A DNA stretch of 64,000 nucleotides from positions 434,001-498,000 of the forward strand of contig NZ_JAEMHW010000001.1 in NCBI RefSeq assembly GCF_016461705.1, in the 5' to 3' direction. This DNA is from Streptococcus vicugnae (GTDB lineage Bacteria > Bacillota > Bacilli > Lactobacillales > Streptococcaceae). The notes under the pieces were generated by a model. The model had not been told where the DNA came from. It did no database searches and saw only the letters and a list, made by a program, of their open reading frames with translations. This document shows, in pieces, positions 9,766 through 18,766 of the stretch. A program made the position numbers and the translations under genes. The stretch's first letter is position 1. Every line of letters starts with the position of its first letter.

Positions 9766-10437
9766 ATGAGAAAAAAAATTATTGGTGTTCTTGGACTTGG
9801 AATTTTTGGACGAAATGTTGCCAAAGAACTTAGTAAATTCGAACAAGATGTTATCGCAATCGATATCAACCCAAGTCTCGTTCAAAATGTTTCAGATGTG
9901 GTCAAAAAAGCTGCTGTAGGAGACATTACTGATATTGACTTTTTGAAGGCTCTCGGTATTAATCAATGTGATACAGTAGTTGTTGCAACTGGTAACAACC
10001 TAGAATCATCTGTTTTAGCTGTTATGCACTGTAAAAAACTTGGTGTCAAAAACATTATCGCTAAAGCTAAAACCAAAACTTATGAAGAAGTTCTTTACGG
10101 TATTGGAGCAAGTAAAGTGATTATGCCAGAGCGTGATTCTGGTAAACACGTCGCAGCTAACATGCTTCGTCACCATATTGAAAATATTGTTCATTTAGAA
10201 GAAAAATTAGCCATGGTGGAATTCTCCGTTCCTGATTCTTGGGTAGGTAAGAACCTTATCCAATTGGACGTTCGCAACAAATACGAAATTAACATTATCG
10301 GTATTCGCCGAGATAATTCTTCTGCTATCGATACTCACGTTGACCCAACACGTGCTTTTGAAGCCGATACAGAAGTCATTGCGATTGCTAGTGATGATAC
10401 TTTTGAAAAATTTGACTATCTTGGTTATTTGAAATAA
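9766..10437 (+). CDS. ktrA: KtrA, cytoplasmic regulatory subunit of K+ uptake
   Basis: KtrA forms an octameric RCK ring gating KtrB. The 223-residue product has an RCK_N Rossmann domain with GLGIFG near residues 10-15 and an acidic residue at the end of the second strand (AIDIN). An RCK_C domain begins at about residue 137; in Firmicutes this domain binds cyclic di-AMP. AGAGGG lies seven bases before the ATG. It ends at a strong bidirectional terminator. Confidence 0.94.
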   Translation: MRKKIIGVLGLGIFGRNVAKELSKFEQDVIAIDINPSLVQNVSDVVKKAAVGDITDIDFLKALGINQCDTVVVATGNNLESSVLAVMHCKKLGVKNIIAKAKTKTYEEVLYGIGASKVIMPERDSGKHVAANMLRHHIENIVHLEEKLAMVEFSVPDSWVGKNLIQLDVRNKYEINIIGIRRDNSSAIDTHVDPTRAFEADTEVIAIASDDTFEKFDYLGYLK

Positions 10438-10439
10438 AT

Positions 10440-10476
10440 AAAAAGCGTATTGCTCTTTTAAAGCAATACGCTTTTT
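10440..10476. terminator. Bidirectional terminator between ktrA and ecfT
   Basis: A perfect 15-bp stem (10440-10454 with 10462-10476) has A/T tracts on both sides, so it serves both convergent transcripts. Confidence 0.9.
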
Positions 10477-10479
10477 ATT

Positions 10480-11310
10480 TTATTGCCATGGATTGTAAAA
10501 ACGTCCATTATTCCATTTGAAAAGGAATAATGTGATAAAGACAATCACAATAGCTAAAACAATTGTCAAAATATCAGCTATGGTAAAGTTTTTATAAGTG
10601 TACCAAGTACGCTTTTTATTTTTACCAAAGCGACGTAATTCCATTGCTGTTGAAACCGTATCGATACGCTCAAGAGAGCTAAAGATCAAAGGGATAACGA
10701 TTTGTAGATTTCCTTTTATACGCTTCATCAATTTTTCTTTTGAAGATAATTCAAGTCCACGCGCTTCTTGAGACATTCGAATCATATAAAATTCTTCTTG
10801 AACATCTGGAATATAGCGAAGCGTTAAACTGACCGCGTAAGCCACCTTATATGGAACCCCAATTTGATTAAGACTTGAAGCAAATTGACTTGGGTGGGTT
10901 GTCATCAAAAACAGGACTGCCAAAGGTACCGTACAGAAGTATTTTAGAGCCAAATTAAACAAGTAAAATAATTCCTGACTTGTGAGATAAAAGCGACCAT
11001 AACCTTGCCATAGGACAGTCTTTACGCCATAAATAGTCTCACCATAACTTGGCTCAAATAAATAAACCATCAAAACATTTAAAAGAGCAAAGAAAGCAAT
11101 GAATTTAATCACAAACGACACTTGCTGCCAACGAATGTTTGCCATTTTAAACAAAGCCAACGAAGAAAGCCCGACAAGTACAATCAAGCGTGTATCATAA
11201 GTTGTCATGCAAGCTACTGATACCAAAATGAAGAAGATTAATTTACTAGCTCCAGACAATTGATATAAGAAGCCTCGGCCACTTTGATAACCAATAAAAT
11301 GATTAGTCAT
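10480..11310 (-). CDS. ecfT: ECF transporter transmembrane component EcfT
   Basis: EcfT couples ATP hydrolysis to the substrate-binding S component of energy-coupling-factor importers. The 276-residue protein has about six hydrophobic segments. Its two coupling-helix signatures, SQEARGLEL and AMELRRFG, touch the ATPases. Its start overlaps the ATPase gene by 8 bases, so they form one operon with the S component upstream. This is a dedicated (group I-like) set, not the general EcfA1A2T module, because its ATPases are fused. Confidence 0.9.
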   Translation of the reverse strand: MTNHFIGYQSGRGFLYQLSGASKLIFFILVSVACMTTYDTRLIVLVGLSSLALFKMANIRWQQVSFVIKFIAFFALLNVLMVYLFEPSYGETIYGVKTVLWQGYGRFYLTSQELFYLFNLALKYFCTVPLAVLFLMTTHPSQFASSLNQIGVPYKVAYAVSLTLRYIPDVQEEFYMIRMSQEARGLELSSKEKLMKRIKGNLQIVIPLIFSSLERIDTVSTAMELRRFGKNKKRTWYTYKNFTIADILTIVLAIVIVFITLFLFKWNNGRFYNPWQ

Positions 11311-12979
11311 GACATCCTCCCTGCTGTTTAATGTAATAATGCGTCAAATCAATCGGATTAATGCCTAATTTTTCAGCTAAATCAAAGAGACTTGTCTTTT
11401 TAAGATTAGCTTGCTCTAAAATCTCTACTTGATTAAAGAGGAAAACTGGTGAACAATCCGCAATGATTTTACCATCACTCACGACAATACTACGATCTGA
11501 GTACTCTAACATCAATTGCATATCATGTGTAATCATAATGATAGTGTGTCCAGCCTGATTCAATTGATTGAGGAATGTCATAATTTCGGTGTAATGACGC
11601 TTATCTTGACCAGCTGTTGGCTCATCCAATAAAATAATTTCTGGATTCATGACTAAAACAGAAGCAATCGTGACACGTTTCTTTTGACCAAAAGATAAAG
11701 CTGAAATCGGCCATTTTCTAAATTCATATAAGCCACAAACTTTTAAAGTTTCCAAAACTCGTTTTTCAATTTCTGACTCATCTACACCTCGTAATCTTAA
11801 ACCAAGTGCTACTTCATCAAAAATCATAGTTTGACTAATCATTTGGTTTGGATTTTGAAGCACGTAACCAATTTTTTCAGCACGTTCTTTAATAGAATCC
11901 TGCATAATAGATTGCCCCTGATAGTAGATATCACCATCAGGTTTAACAAACTGACATAGAGCTTTAGCTAAGGTTGATTTACCAGCACCATTTTTCCCAA
12001 CAATAGCGATTCGCTCTCCCTTATGAATAGCAAAGCTAATGTCTTTTAAAATAGGTCGATTGTCTTGGTAGGCAAATTGCAGTTGCTTCACTTCTAAAAT
12101 CGGATCATTTGCCAACACTTCACCAGATTGGCTTAACCCTGTGACAGTAATGTCCGACAAATCCAGTTGACTTAAATCTGATAAGTGCTCTGCCTTTGTC
12201 ACATCTACATTTAAATTTTTCAAAGCCGTCACATAAAGTGGTTCACGAATCCCGTTTTCAACCAATAAGTCACTCTTTAACAAATCATCAGGATGCCCAT
12301 CAAACAAAATCTGACCATCATTTATCAAAATCACTTTATCAACATGACGATATAACACATCCTCAAGTCGATGTTCAATAATAATGGTTGTTGTTTTTCC
12401 TTCTTGGTGAATACGATCGATGAGCTCAATCGTTTCTTGCCCAGATTTCGGATCTAAATTAGCCAGCGGCTCATCAAAAAGCAAGATTGGACTTTCATCA
12501 ATCAAAACTCCAGCTAAACTCACGCGCTGCTTCTGACCGCCTGATAAATCTTGAGGACGACTATCTAGAAAAGCTGTTAAATCAAGTTTCTCAGCCCAAT
12601 AATTAACTTTATCAGTCATTTGAGGCAAAGGGAGGCAATCATTTTCAAGTGCAAAAGCTAAATCTTCTGCCACCGTCAAACCAATAAACTGACCATCTGG
12701 ATCTTGTAATACAGTAGAAACAAGATGTGACTTATCATAAATCGACAAGTCAAAGGCATCCTTGCCATCAATCAAAAGTTGACCGCTTTTTTCTCCATGA
12801 TTAATATTTGGAATAATCCCATTTAAACATTGTCCAATAGTTGATTTTCCTGACCCTGATGGTCCAACAATCAGGACTTTTTGCCCTCTCTCAATGGAGA
12901 GATTGAGGGATTTTAATGTTGGCTCTGCTTGAGCATCATATTTAAAAGTGAAATCCTTAAAGTGAATAAGGGGTTCCAT
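11303..12979 (-). CDS. ECF transporter fused dual ATPase
   Basis: This single 558-residue chain carries two ABC ATPase domains. The first has Walker [10 protein letters not shown] (39-47), signature LSGGQ (145-149) and Walker B ILLFDE; the second has Walker [10 protein letters not shown] (328-336), signature LSFGQ (428-432) and IILLDEP. Both look catalytically complete. Such YkoD-like fusions energise dedicated ECF importers. It overlaps ecfT by 8 bases and follows the S-component gene by 121 bases. Confidence 0.9.
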   Translation of the reverse strand: MEPLIHFKDFTFKYDAQAEPTLKSLNLSIERGQKVLIVGPSGSGKSTIGQCLNGIIPNINHGEKSGQLLIDGKDAFDLSIYDKSHLVSTVLQDPDGQFIGLTVAEDLAFALENDCLPLPQMTDKVNYWAEKLDLTAFLDSRPQDLSGGQKQRVSLAGVLIDESPILLFDEPLANLDPKSGQETIELIDRIHQEGKTTTIIIEHRLEDVLYRHVDKVILINDGQILFDGHPDDLLKSDLLVENGIREPLYVTALKNLNVDVTKAEHLSDLSQLDLSDITVTGLSQSGEVLANDPILEVKQLQFAYQDNRPILKDISFAIHKGERIAIVGKNGAGKSTLAKALCQFVKPDGDIYYQGQSIMQDSIKERAEKIGYVLQNPNQMISQTMIFDEVALGLRLRGVDESEIEKRVLETLKVCGLYEFRKWPISALSFGQKKRVTIASVLVMNPEIILLDEPTAGQDKRHYTEIMTFLNQLNQAGHTIIMITHDMQLMLEYSDRSIVVSDGKIIADCSPVFLFNQVEILEQANLKKTSLFDLAEKLGINPIDLTHYYIKQQGGCHD

Positions 12980-13007
12980 GATTCTTCTCCTAAGAAATGA
13001 TTAAGAG

Positions 13008-13029
13008 TAGGATAACCTTGTCATCCTAC
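13008..13029 (-). other. Small hairpin between S-component and ATPase genes
   Basis: GTAGGAT near 13007-13013 and ATCCTAC at 13023-13029 form a 7-bp stem without a T tract. It could tune expression between the S component and the ATPase; terminator function is doubtful. Confidence 0.3.
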
Positions 13030-13100
13030 CCCGTTATAATACTAGAATGCTATCATTATAGCTAAGACAAGACTTTCCAGTCCTGCTTTTCAAAAGAGAC

Positions 13101-13649
13101 TTAGTCTTTTGTTAGGCTACCTGATTGTGTACGTGTTTTTGAATAAACAGCTAAAAGCAATGAACCACCAATAGCAATGGTCAAACTATTAATAACTGCT
13201 GATAAAATCCCTTGCGTAAAGACTTTACTTGCAGGTTCACTATAAATCAAAATATCACCATATGGTGCAATAATTCCCCAGCCAATCACATTAGCTAAAA
13301 TTTGTACACCATTAAACCATGCAAAATCTTTTTTAGTCAGTTTACCTTTTTCAATATTGATTTTTTTAGCCACAAGACCGATAGCTAAACCAATCAATCC
13401 ACTCACAATAACCCATGTCCACCATGGTGAGCCATATTGAAGAGCATCTTTCAAAGCATGTCCAATAAAGCCCGAAAAGAATCCAACCGTCGGACCGTAA
13501 ACAACTGCAAACAAAGCAATAACAGCATATTGCAATTGAATATTAGTATTTGGAATAGGGGTTGGAATATTAATCAATGTCCCGATGATAATAAACAGTG
13601 CAGCTCCAATCCCAGTAGCCACAACAGTCTTGATTGAATTATTTTTCAT
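13101..13649 (-). CDS. ECF transporter S component, UPF0397 family
   Basis: This is the probable substrate-binding membrane protein of the adjacent fused-ATPase/EcfT set. The 182-residue protein has about five to six TM helices and the family blocks [16 protein letters not shown] and [20 protein letters not shown]. The UPF0397 family has been assigned to ECF importers, but I cannot name the substrate from sequence: no thiamine, riboflavin or S-adenosylmethionine riboswitch is recognisable in the roughly 180-base leader. The start ATG has GGAGATTGAG just upstream. Confidence 0.85.
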   Translation of the reverse strand: MKNNSIKTVVATGIGAALFIIIGTLINIPTPIPNTNIQLQYAVIALFAVVYGPTVGFFSGFIGHALKDALQYGSPWWTWVIVSGLIGLAIGLVAKKINIEKGKLTKKDFAWFNGVQILANVIGWGIIAPYGDILIYSEPASKVFTQGILSAVINSLTIAIGGSLLLAVYSKTRTQSGSLTKD

Positions 13650-13802
13650 GACTCAATCTCCTTTATAATAAACTTATCTATTTTTTCTAAGTAAAATGCT
13701 TTAGAAACCTTACTTTAATGCCGTTTTATTTTACCACAAATAAGGGATATTTTAAAGATGCTTATTTTTTGAGCTAGCCATAAGAGAACTTTATACAAAA
13801 AA

Positions 13803-13822
13803 AGCTGAGCTTTCACTCAGCT
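13803..13822 (-). terminator. Terminator of sstT
   Basis: A 7-bp stem (13803-13809 with 13816-13822) is followed on the minus strand by a run of seven or more T. Confidence 0.8.
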
Positions 13823-13830
13823 ATCTATTA

Positions 13831-15051
13831 TTAATTAGCTTTTTTCTTTTTGCCCCAAACAGATTTTTCAGCAACTGCTGTAAAGAGAACATCTGTTGAA
13901 GAGTTCAAGGCTGTTTCACATGAGTCTTGAACGACACCGACGATAAATCCGACACCAACTACTTGCATTGCAAGGTCGTTTGAAATACCAAACAAGCTAC
14001 ATGCGACTGGTACTAGAAGAAGTGAGCCTCCAGTAACACCAGATGCACCGCAAGCTGATACTGCAGACAAGACACTTAGTAAGAAAGCTGTTGGAAAATC
14101 AACATGAATACCAAGCGTATTAACAGCAGCAAGCGTCAAGACGTTGATTGTAATCGCAGCACCACCCATATTAATAGTAGCCCCAAGTGGGATAGACACT
14201 TTATAAGTATCTTTGTTCAAGCCTAAATCTTCACAAAGTTTCATATTAACTGGAATATTAGCAGCTGAACTACGTGTGAAGAAGGCTGTCAATCCAGAAT
14301 CTTTCAAGCAACGGAAAACCAATGGGTATGGATTTTTGCGCATAAAGATAAAGGCAATAAATGGATTAACGACCAAAGCTACAAAGAACATTGTCCCGAC
14401 AAGAGCCAAAATCAAGAAACCATAATTGGCTAAAATTTTAACCCCATTATCTGAAATTGTCTTAAAAACAAGTCCTAAAATACCAAATGGTGCCAAATTA
14501 ATAATCCAACGAACCACTTGTGAAGTGACTTCTGCCATTGTTTGCAAAAGCTCTTTAGTTGCTCCATTAGAATTTCTAAAAGCTAGTCCAAAAATAACAG
14601 CCCAAGTCAATACACCGATATAGTTAGCTGAGCCCAAAGCATTAATTGGGTTATCAACCATTTTTAACAATAGACTGTGGAAAACTTGCCCAACTCCTTC
14701 AGGAGATGACAATTTTGGTTGCGTGGCAGTATCCAAGGTGAGAGTAATTGGGAAAATGTAATTCACCACAACAGCAACAAGAGCAGCTGCTAAGGTCCCA
14801 ACAAGGTAAAGCCCAATGATCGTTGACATATTGGTCTTTTGTCCCTTTTCATTTTGTGACAATGCACTAGCAACCAAAACAAAGACAAGTAATGGCGCTA
14901 CCGCTTTAAGCCCACCAACGAATAAATCTCCTAGGATACCAATTGCAGAAACCTTAGGAAGAGTCATTCCTAAAATAAATCCAATAATGACTCCGATGAT
15001 GATTCGTTTGATGAGACTAGTTCTATTCCAAACACTAATAAATCGTTTCAT
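13831..15051 (-). CDS. sstT: Na+/serine-threonine symporter SstT
   Basis: SstT imports serine and threonine with Na+ and belongs to the dicarboxylate/amino acid:cation symporter family. The 406-residue protein has eight or more TM segments, re-entrant serine-rich [12 protein letters not shown] and the substrate-binding stretch [15 protein letters not shown]. The length matches the family. It is transcribed alone, divergently from brnQ, from a good promoter at 15084-15112. A CodY-box-like sequence lies between the two promoters. Confidence 0.93.
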   Translation of the reverse strand: MKRFISVWNRTSLIKRIIIGVIIGFILGMTLPKVSAIGILGDLFVGGLKAVAPLLVFVLVASALSQNEKGQKTNMSTIIGLYLVGTLAAALVAVVVNYIFPITLTLDTATQPKLSSPEGVGQVFHSLLLKMVDNPINALGSANYIGVLTWAVIFGLAFRNSNGATKELLQTMAEVTSQVVRWIINLAPFGILGLVFKTISDNGVKILANYGFLILALVGTMFFVALVVNPFIAFIFMRKNPYPLVFRCLKDSGLTAFFTRSSAANIPVNMKLCEDLGLNKDTYKVSIPLGATINMGGAAITINVLTLAAVNTLGIHVDFPTAFLLSVLSAVSACGASGVTGGSLLLVPVACSLFGISNDLAMQVVGVGFIVGVVQDSCETALNSSTDVLFTAVAEKSVWGKKKKAN

Positions 15052-15083
15052 GGTAGCTCCTCAAAAAAATATTAACGGTTTTA

Positions 15084-15112
15084 ATCATAATATAAAACAG
15101 GCTCTTCGTCAA
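15084..15112 (-). promoter_or_regulatory. sstT promoter
   Basis: On the minus strand TTGACG (15107-15112) and TATGAT (15084-15089) are 17 bases apart. Confidence 0.7.
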
Positions 15113-15165
15113 ACTAATTATGGTATATTTTATGCCATGACAGCGCTTTAAATGCAGTTTTTTTC

Positions 15166-15180
15166 AATTTTTTGAAAATT
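15166..15180. promoter_or_regulatory. CodY-box candidate between sstT and brnQ
   Basis: AATTTTTTGAAAATT differs from the CodY consensus AATTTTCWGAAAATT at one position. It lies between the divergent sstT and brnQ promoters. CodY is encoded at 37113-37898 and brnQ is a branched-chain amino-acid carrier, a plausible target. Confidence 0.6.
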
Positions 15181-15262
15181 TTGTGATTATTTCTAACATG
15201 GCTTGTCCCCGATATGACAACAAATGTCAGTTTTTTAGCAAAAAAACAGCGATTTTCTTCTA

Positions 15263-15291
15263 TTGACGTTAGAAATGGAGTTCGATATAAT
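15263..15291 (+). promoter_or_regulatory. brnQ promoter
   Basis: TTGACG (15263-15268) and consensus TATAAT (15286-15291) have 17-base spacing. Transcription should start near 15298. Confidence 0.8.
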
Positions 15292-15302
15292 AATCTGCGC
15301 AT

Positions 15303-15339
15303 CATTTTGCTTTATGAGAGAGTTTAACTAAGCAAAATG
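15303..15339 (+). promoter_or_regulatory. Hairpin at the 5' end of the brnQ transcript
   Basis: CATTTTGCTT (15303-15312) pairs perfectly with AAGCAAAATG (15330-15339) around a 17-base loop, directly after the predicted start site. A T-rich run (15348-15354) follows, then the ribosome-binding site AGGAGG. It could be a stability hairpin or an attenuator. No T-box signature was found. Confidence 0.5.
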
Positions 15340-15368
15340 CTATATCGTTTTTTATTAGGAGGACATTA

Positions 15369-16742
15369 ATGAAACCTGTCAAAAATATCTATATTATCAT
15401 CGGTTTCATGTTATTTGCTTTATTCTTTGGGGCAGGTAATCTGATTTATCCCGCCTTTTTAGGGATATATTCTGGAAGCAACCTAGCATTAGCCATTCTT
15501 GGTTTCTGTTTAACTGGTGTCACACTTCCTCTTTTAGGGGTTGTCGCTGTAGCCTATTCTGGTGCTAGTGACATTGAAGATTTTGCTCGCCCAGTTTCGC
15601 GCCATTATGCTTTGCTATTTTCAATCGCGCTTTACTTATCTATCGGGCCATTCTTTGCCATTCCAAGAACGGGAGCCACATCTTTCTCAATTGGTATCGA
15701 ACCAATCTTTGGTGACAATCTGATTGCAAAAGCAGTTTACGGTTTGGTTTTCTTTGGGATTTCTTACTTTTTAGCGATTAAACCAAATAAAATCGCAGAC
15801 CGTATCGGGAAATACCTAACACCCGCTCTTTTGATTATCATTGCAATTTTGGTCGTTGCATCATTTGTTAAACCTGCTGGTGAAATCGGAGTGGCTCATA
15901 ACGCTGCTAATGACATCAGCAATGCCTTTAAAGATGTTCCGTTCGTTGCAGGGCTTATTCAAGGTTATGGAACAATGGATGCACTTGCTTCACTTGCCTT
16001 TGCCATTATCGTTATTGATGCTAGTAAATCACACGGTGCAAAAGGAAAAGCTGAAGTTGCTAGCCTGACATTCAAATCAGGACTAATTGCTACTGTACTA
16101 CTTGCACTTATTTATATCTTTGTTGCACGTATCGGTGCTTCATCACAAAGTCTTTTTGATTTTGCTAACGGACACTTCATGTTCAAAGGGGAAGCCATTG
16201 ATGGTGGTAACATCCTCGGACAAGCTGCTCACTTCTATCTTGGAAGTATCGGACAAATCATCCTTGCTGCAGCTATTTTCCTTGCTTGCTTAACAACAGC
16301 AACTGGTTTGATTACTGCCTGTGCAGAGTACTTCCACAAATTGCAACCAAAAGTTTCTCACGTTTCTTGGGCAACTCTCTTCACTTTGATTGCACTATTC
16401 TTCTACTTCGGTGGTCTTTCTGAATTGATCAAATGGTCACTTCCAGTACTTTACTTGCTCTATCCATTAACAGTCGTTATTATCTTCTTAGCCTTGCTAT
16501 CAAAATTCTTCAAGAAAGATCGCATCGTTTACCAAATTACCATTGGCTTTGCAGCCATTCCTGCTCTTTACGATGCCCTCTCAACACTTGCTAAAATGAC
16601 TGGACTTTTCAGCCTACCAGCAAGCCTTGTTAATTTCTTCAATGGATTCGTTCCACTTGGACAATTCTCCCTTGAATGGATTAGCTTTGCCATCGTTGGA
16701 TTCATTGTTGGATTTATCCTACACAAGACTAAAAAAGCTTAA
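15369..16742 (+). CDS. brnQ: Branched-chain amino acid transport protein BrnQ (LIVCS family)
   Basis: BrnQ is a cation symporter for leucine, isoleucine and valine. The 457-residue protein has about twelve TM helices, and the N-terminus (GFMLFALFFGAGNLIYPAF) is highly typical. AGGAGG lies seven bases before the ATG. It is transcribed alone from a strong promoter, and a near-consensus CodY box lies 83 bases upstream of its -35. It ends at a terminator shared with the convergent oxidoreductase gene. Confidence 0.94.
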   Translation: MKPVKNIYIIIGFMLFALFFGAGNLIYPAFLGIYSGSNLALAILGFCLTGVTLPLLGVVAVAYSGASDIEDFARPVSRHYALLFSIALYLSIGPFFAIPRTGATSFSIGIEPIFGDNLIAKAVYGLVFFGISYFLAIKPNKIADRIGKYLTPALLIIIAILVVASFVKPAGEIGVAHNAANDISNAFKDVPFVAGLIQGYGTMDALASLAFAIIVIDASKSHGAKGKAEVASLTFKSGLIATVLLALIYIFVARIGASSQSLFDFANGHFMFKGEAIDGGNILGQAAHFYLGSIGQIILAAAIFLACLTTATGLITACAEYFHKLQPKVSHVSWATLFTLIALFFYFGGLSELIKWSLPVLYLLYPLTVVIIFLALLSKFFKKDRIVYQITIGFAAIPALYDALSTLAKMTGLFSLPASLVNFFNGFVPLGQFSLEWISFAIVGFIVGFILHKTKKA

Positions 16743-16747
16743 TAATA

Positions 16748-16784
16748 GCAAAACCAACCTTCATAACGAGGGTTGGCTTTTTTG
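16748..16784. terminator. Terminator between brnQ and the convergent oxidoreductase gene
   Basis: CCAACC (16754-16759) pairs with GGTTGG (16771-16776), flanked by A-rich and T-rich tracts that allow bidirectional use. Confidence 0.7.
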
Positions 16785-16788
16785 TTGT

Positions 16789-17418
16789 TTATTTTCCAAG
16801 TAAACTAATACGTTCTTGAATGTGTTTGGCATTTTCAATCTCATCAACAAATCCAAGAGCATAATCCGCATAGCTAATAGCACTTTCACCCTTGTCGTTG
16901 AATGTCAATTCTTCACCAGCAAGAATGTATTCTCCTGTACGTTTACCATCTGCTTGGAAATCAATGGCTGGACTGATGAAAGTCCATTTGACATCATGAC
17001 GTTCACGGATTTCTGCTAAGGACTGACGTTGAGCACTAGCAAGTGGTCTAAATGCTTCTGGAAATTCTGGTGTGTCAACCAATTGCACCGTGTGCTCTGG
17101 GTTAACATAAAGACTTCCTGCACCACCGACAATCATCAAACGTGTGTCAGTACCTGAAAGCAAATCAGCCAAATGTTTTTGCGAATCGCTGTGAAGATGA
17201 AGCTGGTCTTCTGTCCAAGCCCCAAAAGCATCCACAACCACATCAAAGCCAGCCAAATCTTCTTTTGTTAAGTCAAATAAGTCTTTTTCAATAACTTTCT
17301 GAGCTTTTGATTTATTAGAACTACGAACAACTGCTGTGACATCATGTCCGCGATTAAGCGCTTCTTCAACAATTAATCGACCTGCTTTACCATTTGCGGC
17401 AACTACTGCAATTTTCAT
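16789..17418 (-). CDS. NAD(P)-binding oxidoreductase, atypical SDR family (YwnB-like)
   Basis: This 209-residue protein has an N-terminal Rossmann motif (AANGKAGRLIVEEALNRGHDV, TAVVRS) typical of NmrA/SDR_a5-type NAD(P)-binding proteins; the substrate is unknown. ATG 17418 has GGAGG seven bases upstream and starts at the first beta strand; an in-frame extension to 17553 crosses the promoter and operators and is rejected. It is divergent from an Rrf2-type regulator, an arrangement also seen for ywnB/ywnA in Bacillus. Two palindromes around its promoter suggest tight, signal-responsive repression. Confidence 0.85.
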   Translation of the reverse strand: MKIAVVAANGKAGRLIVEEALNRGHDVTAVVRSSNKSKAQKVIEKDLFDLTKEDLAGFDVVVDAFGAWTEDQLHLHSDSQKHLADLLSGTDTRLMIVGGAGSLYVNPEHTVQLVDTPEFPEAFRPLASAQRQSLAEIRERHDVKWTFISPAIDFQADGKRTGEYILAGEELTFNDKGESAISYADYALGFVDEIENAKHIQERISLLGK

Positions 17419-17452
17419 AATGATTCCTCCAAAATATAAATAATTTCTTTTT

Positions 17453-17475
17453 GTTGTAACATATTTTGTTACAAC
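17453..17475. promoter_or_regulatory. Operator 1: GTTGTAAC-N7-GTTACAAC
   Basis: A perfect 8+8 palindrome sits just downstream of the oxidoreductase -10, covering the expected early transcribed bases. It is the likely Rrf2 repressor site. Confidence 0.75.
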
Positions 17476-17484
17476 TATATCTAT

Positions 17485-17513
17485 AGTATATTCCTCTTTA
17501 GATGTAATGTCAA
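17485..17513 (-). promoter_or_regulatory. Promoter of the oxidoreductase gene
   Basis: On the minus strand a consensus TTGACA (17508-17513), 17-base spacer and TATACT (17485-17490) form a near-ideal promoter, flanked by the two operators. Confidence 0.85.
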
Positions 17514-17514
17514 G

Positions 17515-17537
17515 AGTTACAACAAAAAGTTGTAACT
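17515..17537. promoter_or_regulatory. Operator 2: AGTTACAAC-N5-GTTGTAACT
   Basis: A perfect 9+9 palindrome lies between the divergent promoters, directly upstream of the oxidoreductase -35 and beside the rrf2 -35 region. Its half-sites are the same as in operator 1 but in reverse order. Binding here could control both genes. Confidence 0.75.
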
Positions 17538-17561
17538 TTTTTAATGACAACAAAAATATGC

Positions 17562-17567
17562 TATAAT
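17562..17567 (+). promoter_or_regulatory. Extended -10 of the Rrf2 regulator gene
   Basis: TGCTATAAT (17559-17567) is an extended consensus -10; the -35 is poor. Confidence 0.6.
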
Positions 17568-17602
17568 ACTCTTAACAAATTAGATTAGTACAAGGAGAAA
17601 AA

Positions 17603-18043
17603 ATGCCCTATTCAACTCGACTAGCAACTTCCGTTCATATTCTGTTAGCCATTTATCATTTTGAAAATGAAGCAAAAGTGACTTCTACTTTTCTAGCTAA
17701 AAGTATCCAGACTAACCCTGTTATTGTGCGTAACTTACTAGGAAAATTGCAAAAAGCTGACTTAGTCAAAGTCGAAGCTGGTGTTGGCGGAGCACATTTG
17801 ACCAAAGATCCTAAAGAGCTCACTTTCTGGGATATTTTCCAAGCTGTCGAAGATAAAGATAAACCTATTTTTAAAGCTAATGATGATACCAACCCAAATT
17901 GCCCAGTTGGTCGCGTGGTGAACTCCGTTTTACAACCACGTATTGATGAGGTTCAAGAAAATTTTAAAGCTTCTCTCGAGAATATCACTCTTGCTAGTCT
18001 CATTACAGACATGGACAATAAAATAGCACAAAACAATCATTAA
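17603..18043 (+). CDS. Rrf2 family transcriptional regulator
   Basis: This is a 146-residue winged-helix regulator of the Rrf2 family. The DNA-binding helices lie near residues 27-50 (TFLAKSIQTNPVIVRNLLGKL), with the GGAHLTKDP wing following. Only one cysteine, Cys100 in NPNCPVGRV, is present, so the three-cysteine Fe-S ligand set of NsrR/IscR is absent; it may sense redox through a single thiol or a small molecule. It is divergent from the oxidoreductase and very probably represses both through the two GTTGTAAC palindromes. AGGAGA precedes the ATG. Confidence 0.9.
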   Translation: MPYSTRLATSVHILLAIYHFENEAKVTSTFLAKSIQTNPVIVRNLLGKLQKADLVKVEAGVGGAHLTKDPKELTFWDIFQAVEDKDKPIFKANDDTNPNCPVGRVVNSVLQPRIDEVQENFKASLENITLASLITDMDNKIAQNNH

Positions 18044-18074
18044 GCACTTCTGTTTTCACAGAAGTGCTTTTTTC
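18043..18074. terminator. Terminator between rrf2 gene and metI
   Basis: A perfect 10-bp stem (18043-18052 with 18059-18068) has a 6-base loop and is followed by six T. It begins in the Rrf2 stop codon; the opposite strand may also serve metI. Confidence 0.85.
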
Positions 18075-18766
18075 TATTTATGACTTAGTTTTTTAGTGAG
18101 GAAGTCTCCGATAAATTGGATAATAAAGACTAGGATAAGGATACAGATTGTTGCAACGATAGTGACATCTGTTGCTGAGCGGTTATAACCATAGTAAATA
18201 GCAATATAACCAAGTCCACCAGCTCCAATCGCACCCGCCATAGCTGTTTCACCGATAAGTGAGATGAGCGTTACTGTTGAGACACGGATAAGTTCTGGCA
18301 AACCTTCGCTAAGGTAAATTTTGATAATATCCCAAAGAGTAGCTCCTGAAGCTTGTGCGGCTTCAATAACACCTCTATCCATTTCTGAAAAGACAACTTG
18401 AACCTGACGAGCATAGAAGGCAAATGTCGCTGCTGATAGCGGAACTAGCGCCGCTGTTCGACCTAGGTTTGTTCCAACAATTGTATATGTGAAAGGTTTT
18501 AAAATAGCCAACAAGATGATGAAAGGAATGGCACGAACGATTGACGTAAAAATATCCAAGACTTTAAAGCCAAAACGATTACTTAGCACACCGCTTGGTC
18601 CTGTTAATACCAAGAATAGCCCCATAACAAGCCCTAAAAGACCACCAATTACAAACGACCATCCTGTCATATAAATAGTTGCTGAAAAGGCATCAGACCA
18701 AGAATTTGTCCCTTCCCAGCCGATACGGTATACATCAGGCATATTTGTAGCAATCCATTCAATCAT
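18074..18766 (-). CDS. metI: Methionine ABC transporter permease MetI
   Basis: This 230-residue inner-membrane permease of the methionine uptake transporter family has five TM segments. The EAA-type loop EAAQASGATLWDIIKIYLSE contacts MetN. The length is typical. It directly abuts metN with no intergenic bases, indicating coupled translation. Confidence 0.93.
   Translation of the reverse strand: MIEWIATNMPDVYRIGWEGTNSWSDAFSATIYMTGWSFVIGGLLGLVMGLFLVLTGPSGVLSNRFGFKVLDIFTSIVRAIPFIILLAILKPFTYTIVGTNLGRTAALVPLSAATFAFYARQVQVVFSEMDRGVIEAAQASGATLWDIIKIYLSEGLPELIRVSTVTLISLIGETAMAGAIGAGGLGYIAIYYGYNRSATDVTIVATICILILVFIIQFIGDFLTKKLSHK

Noticed and set aside
13650..13740. Possible vitamin riboswitch before the ECF S component
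   Set aside because: The leader is short and AT-rich, without the conserved cores of TPP, FMN or SAM riboswitches.
15292..15368. T-box leader for brnQ
   Set aside because: No T-box consensus and no room for a specifier loop in a leader of about 70 bases.
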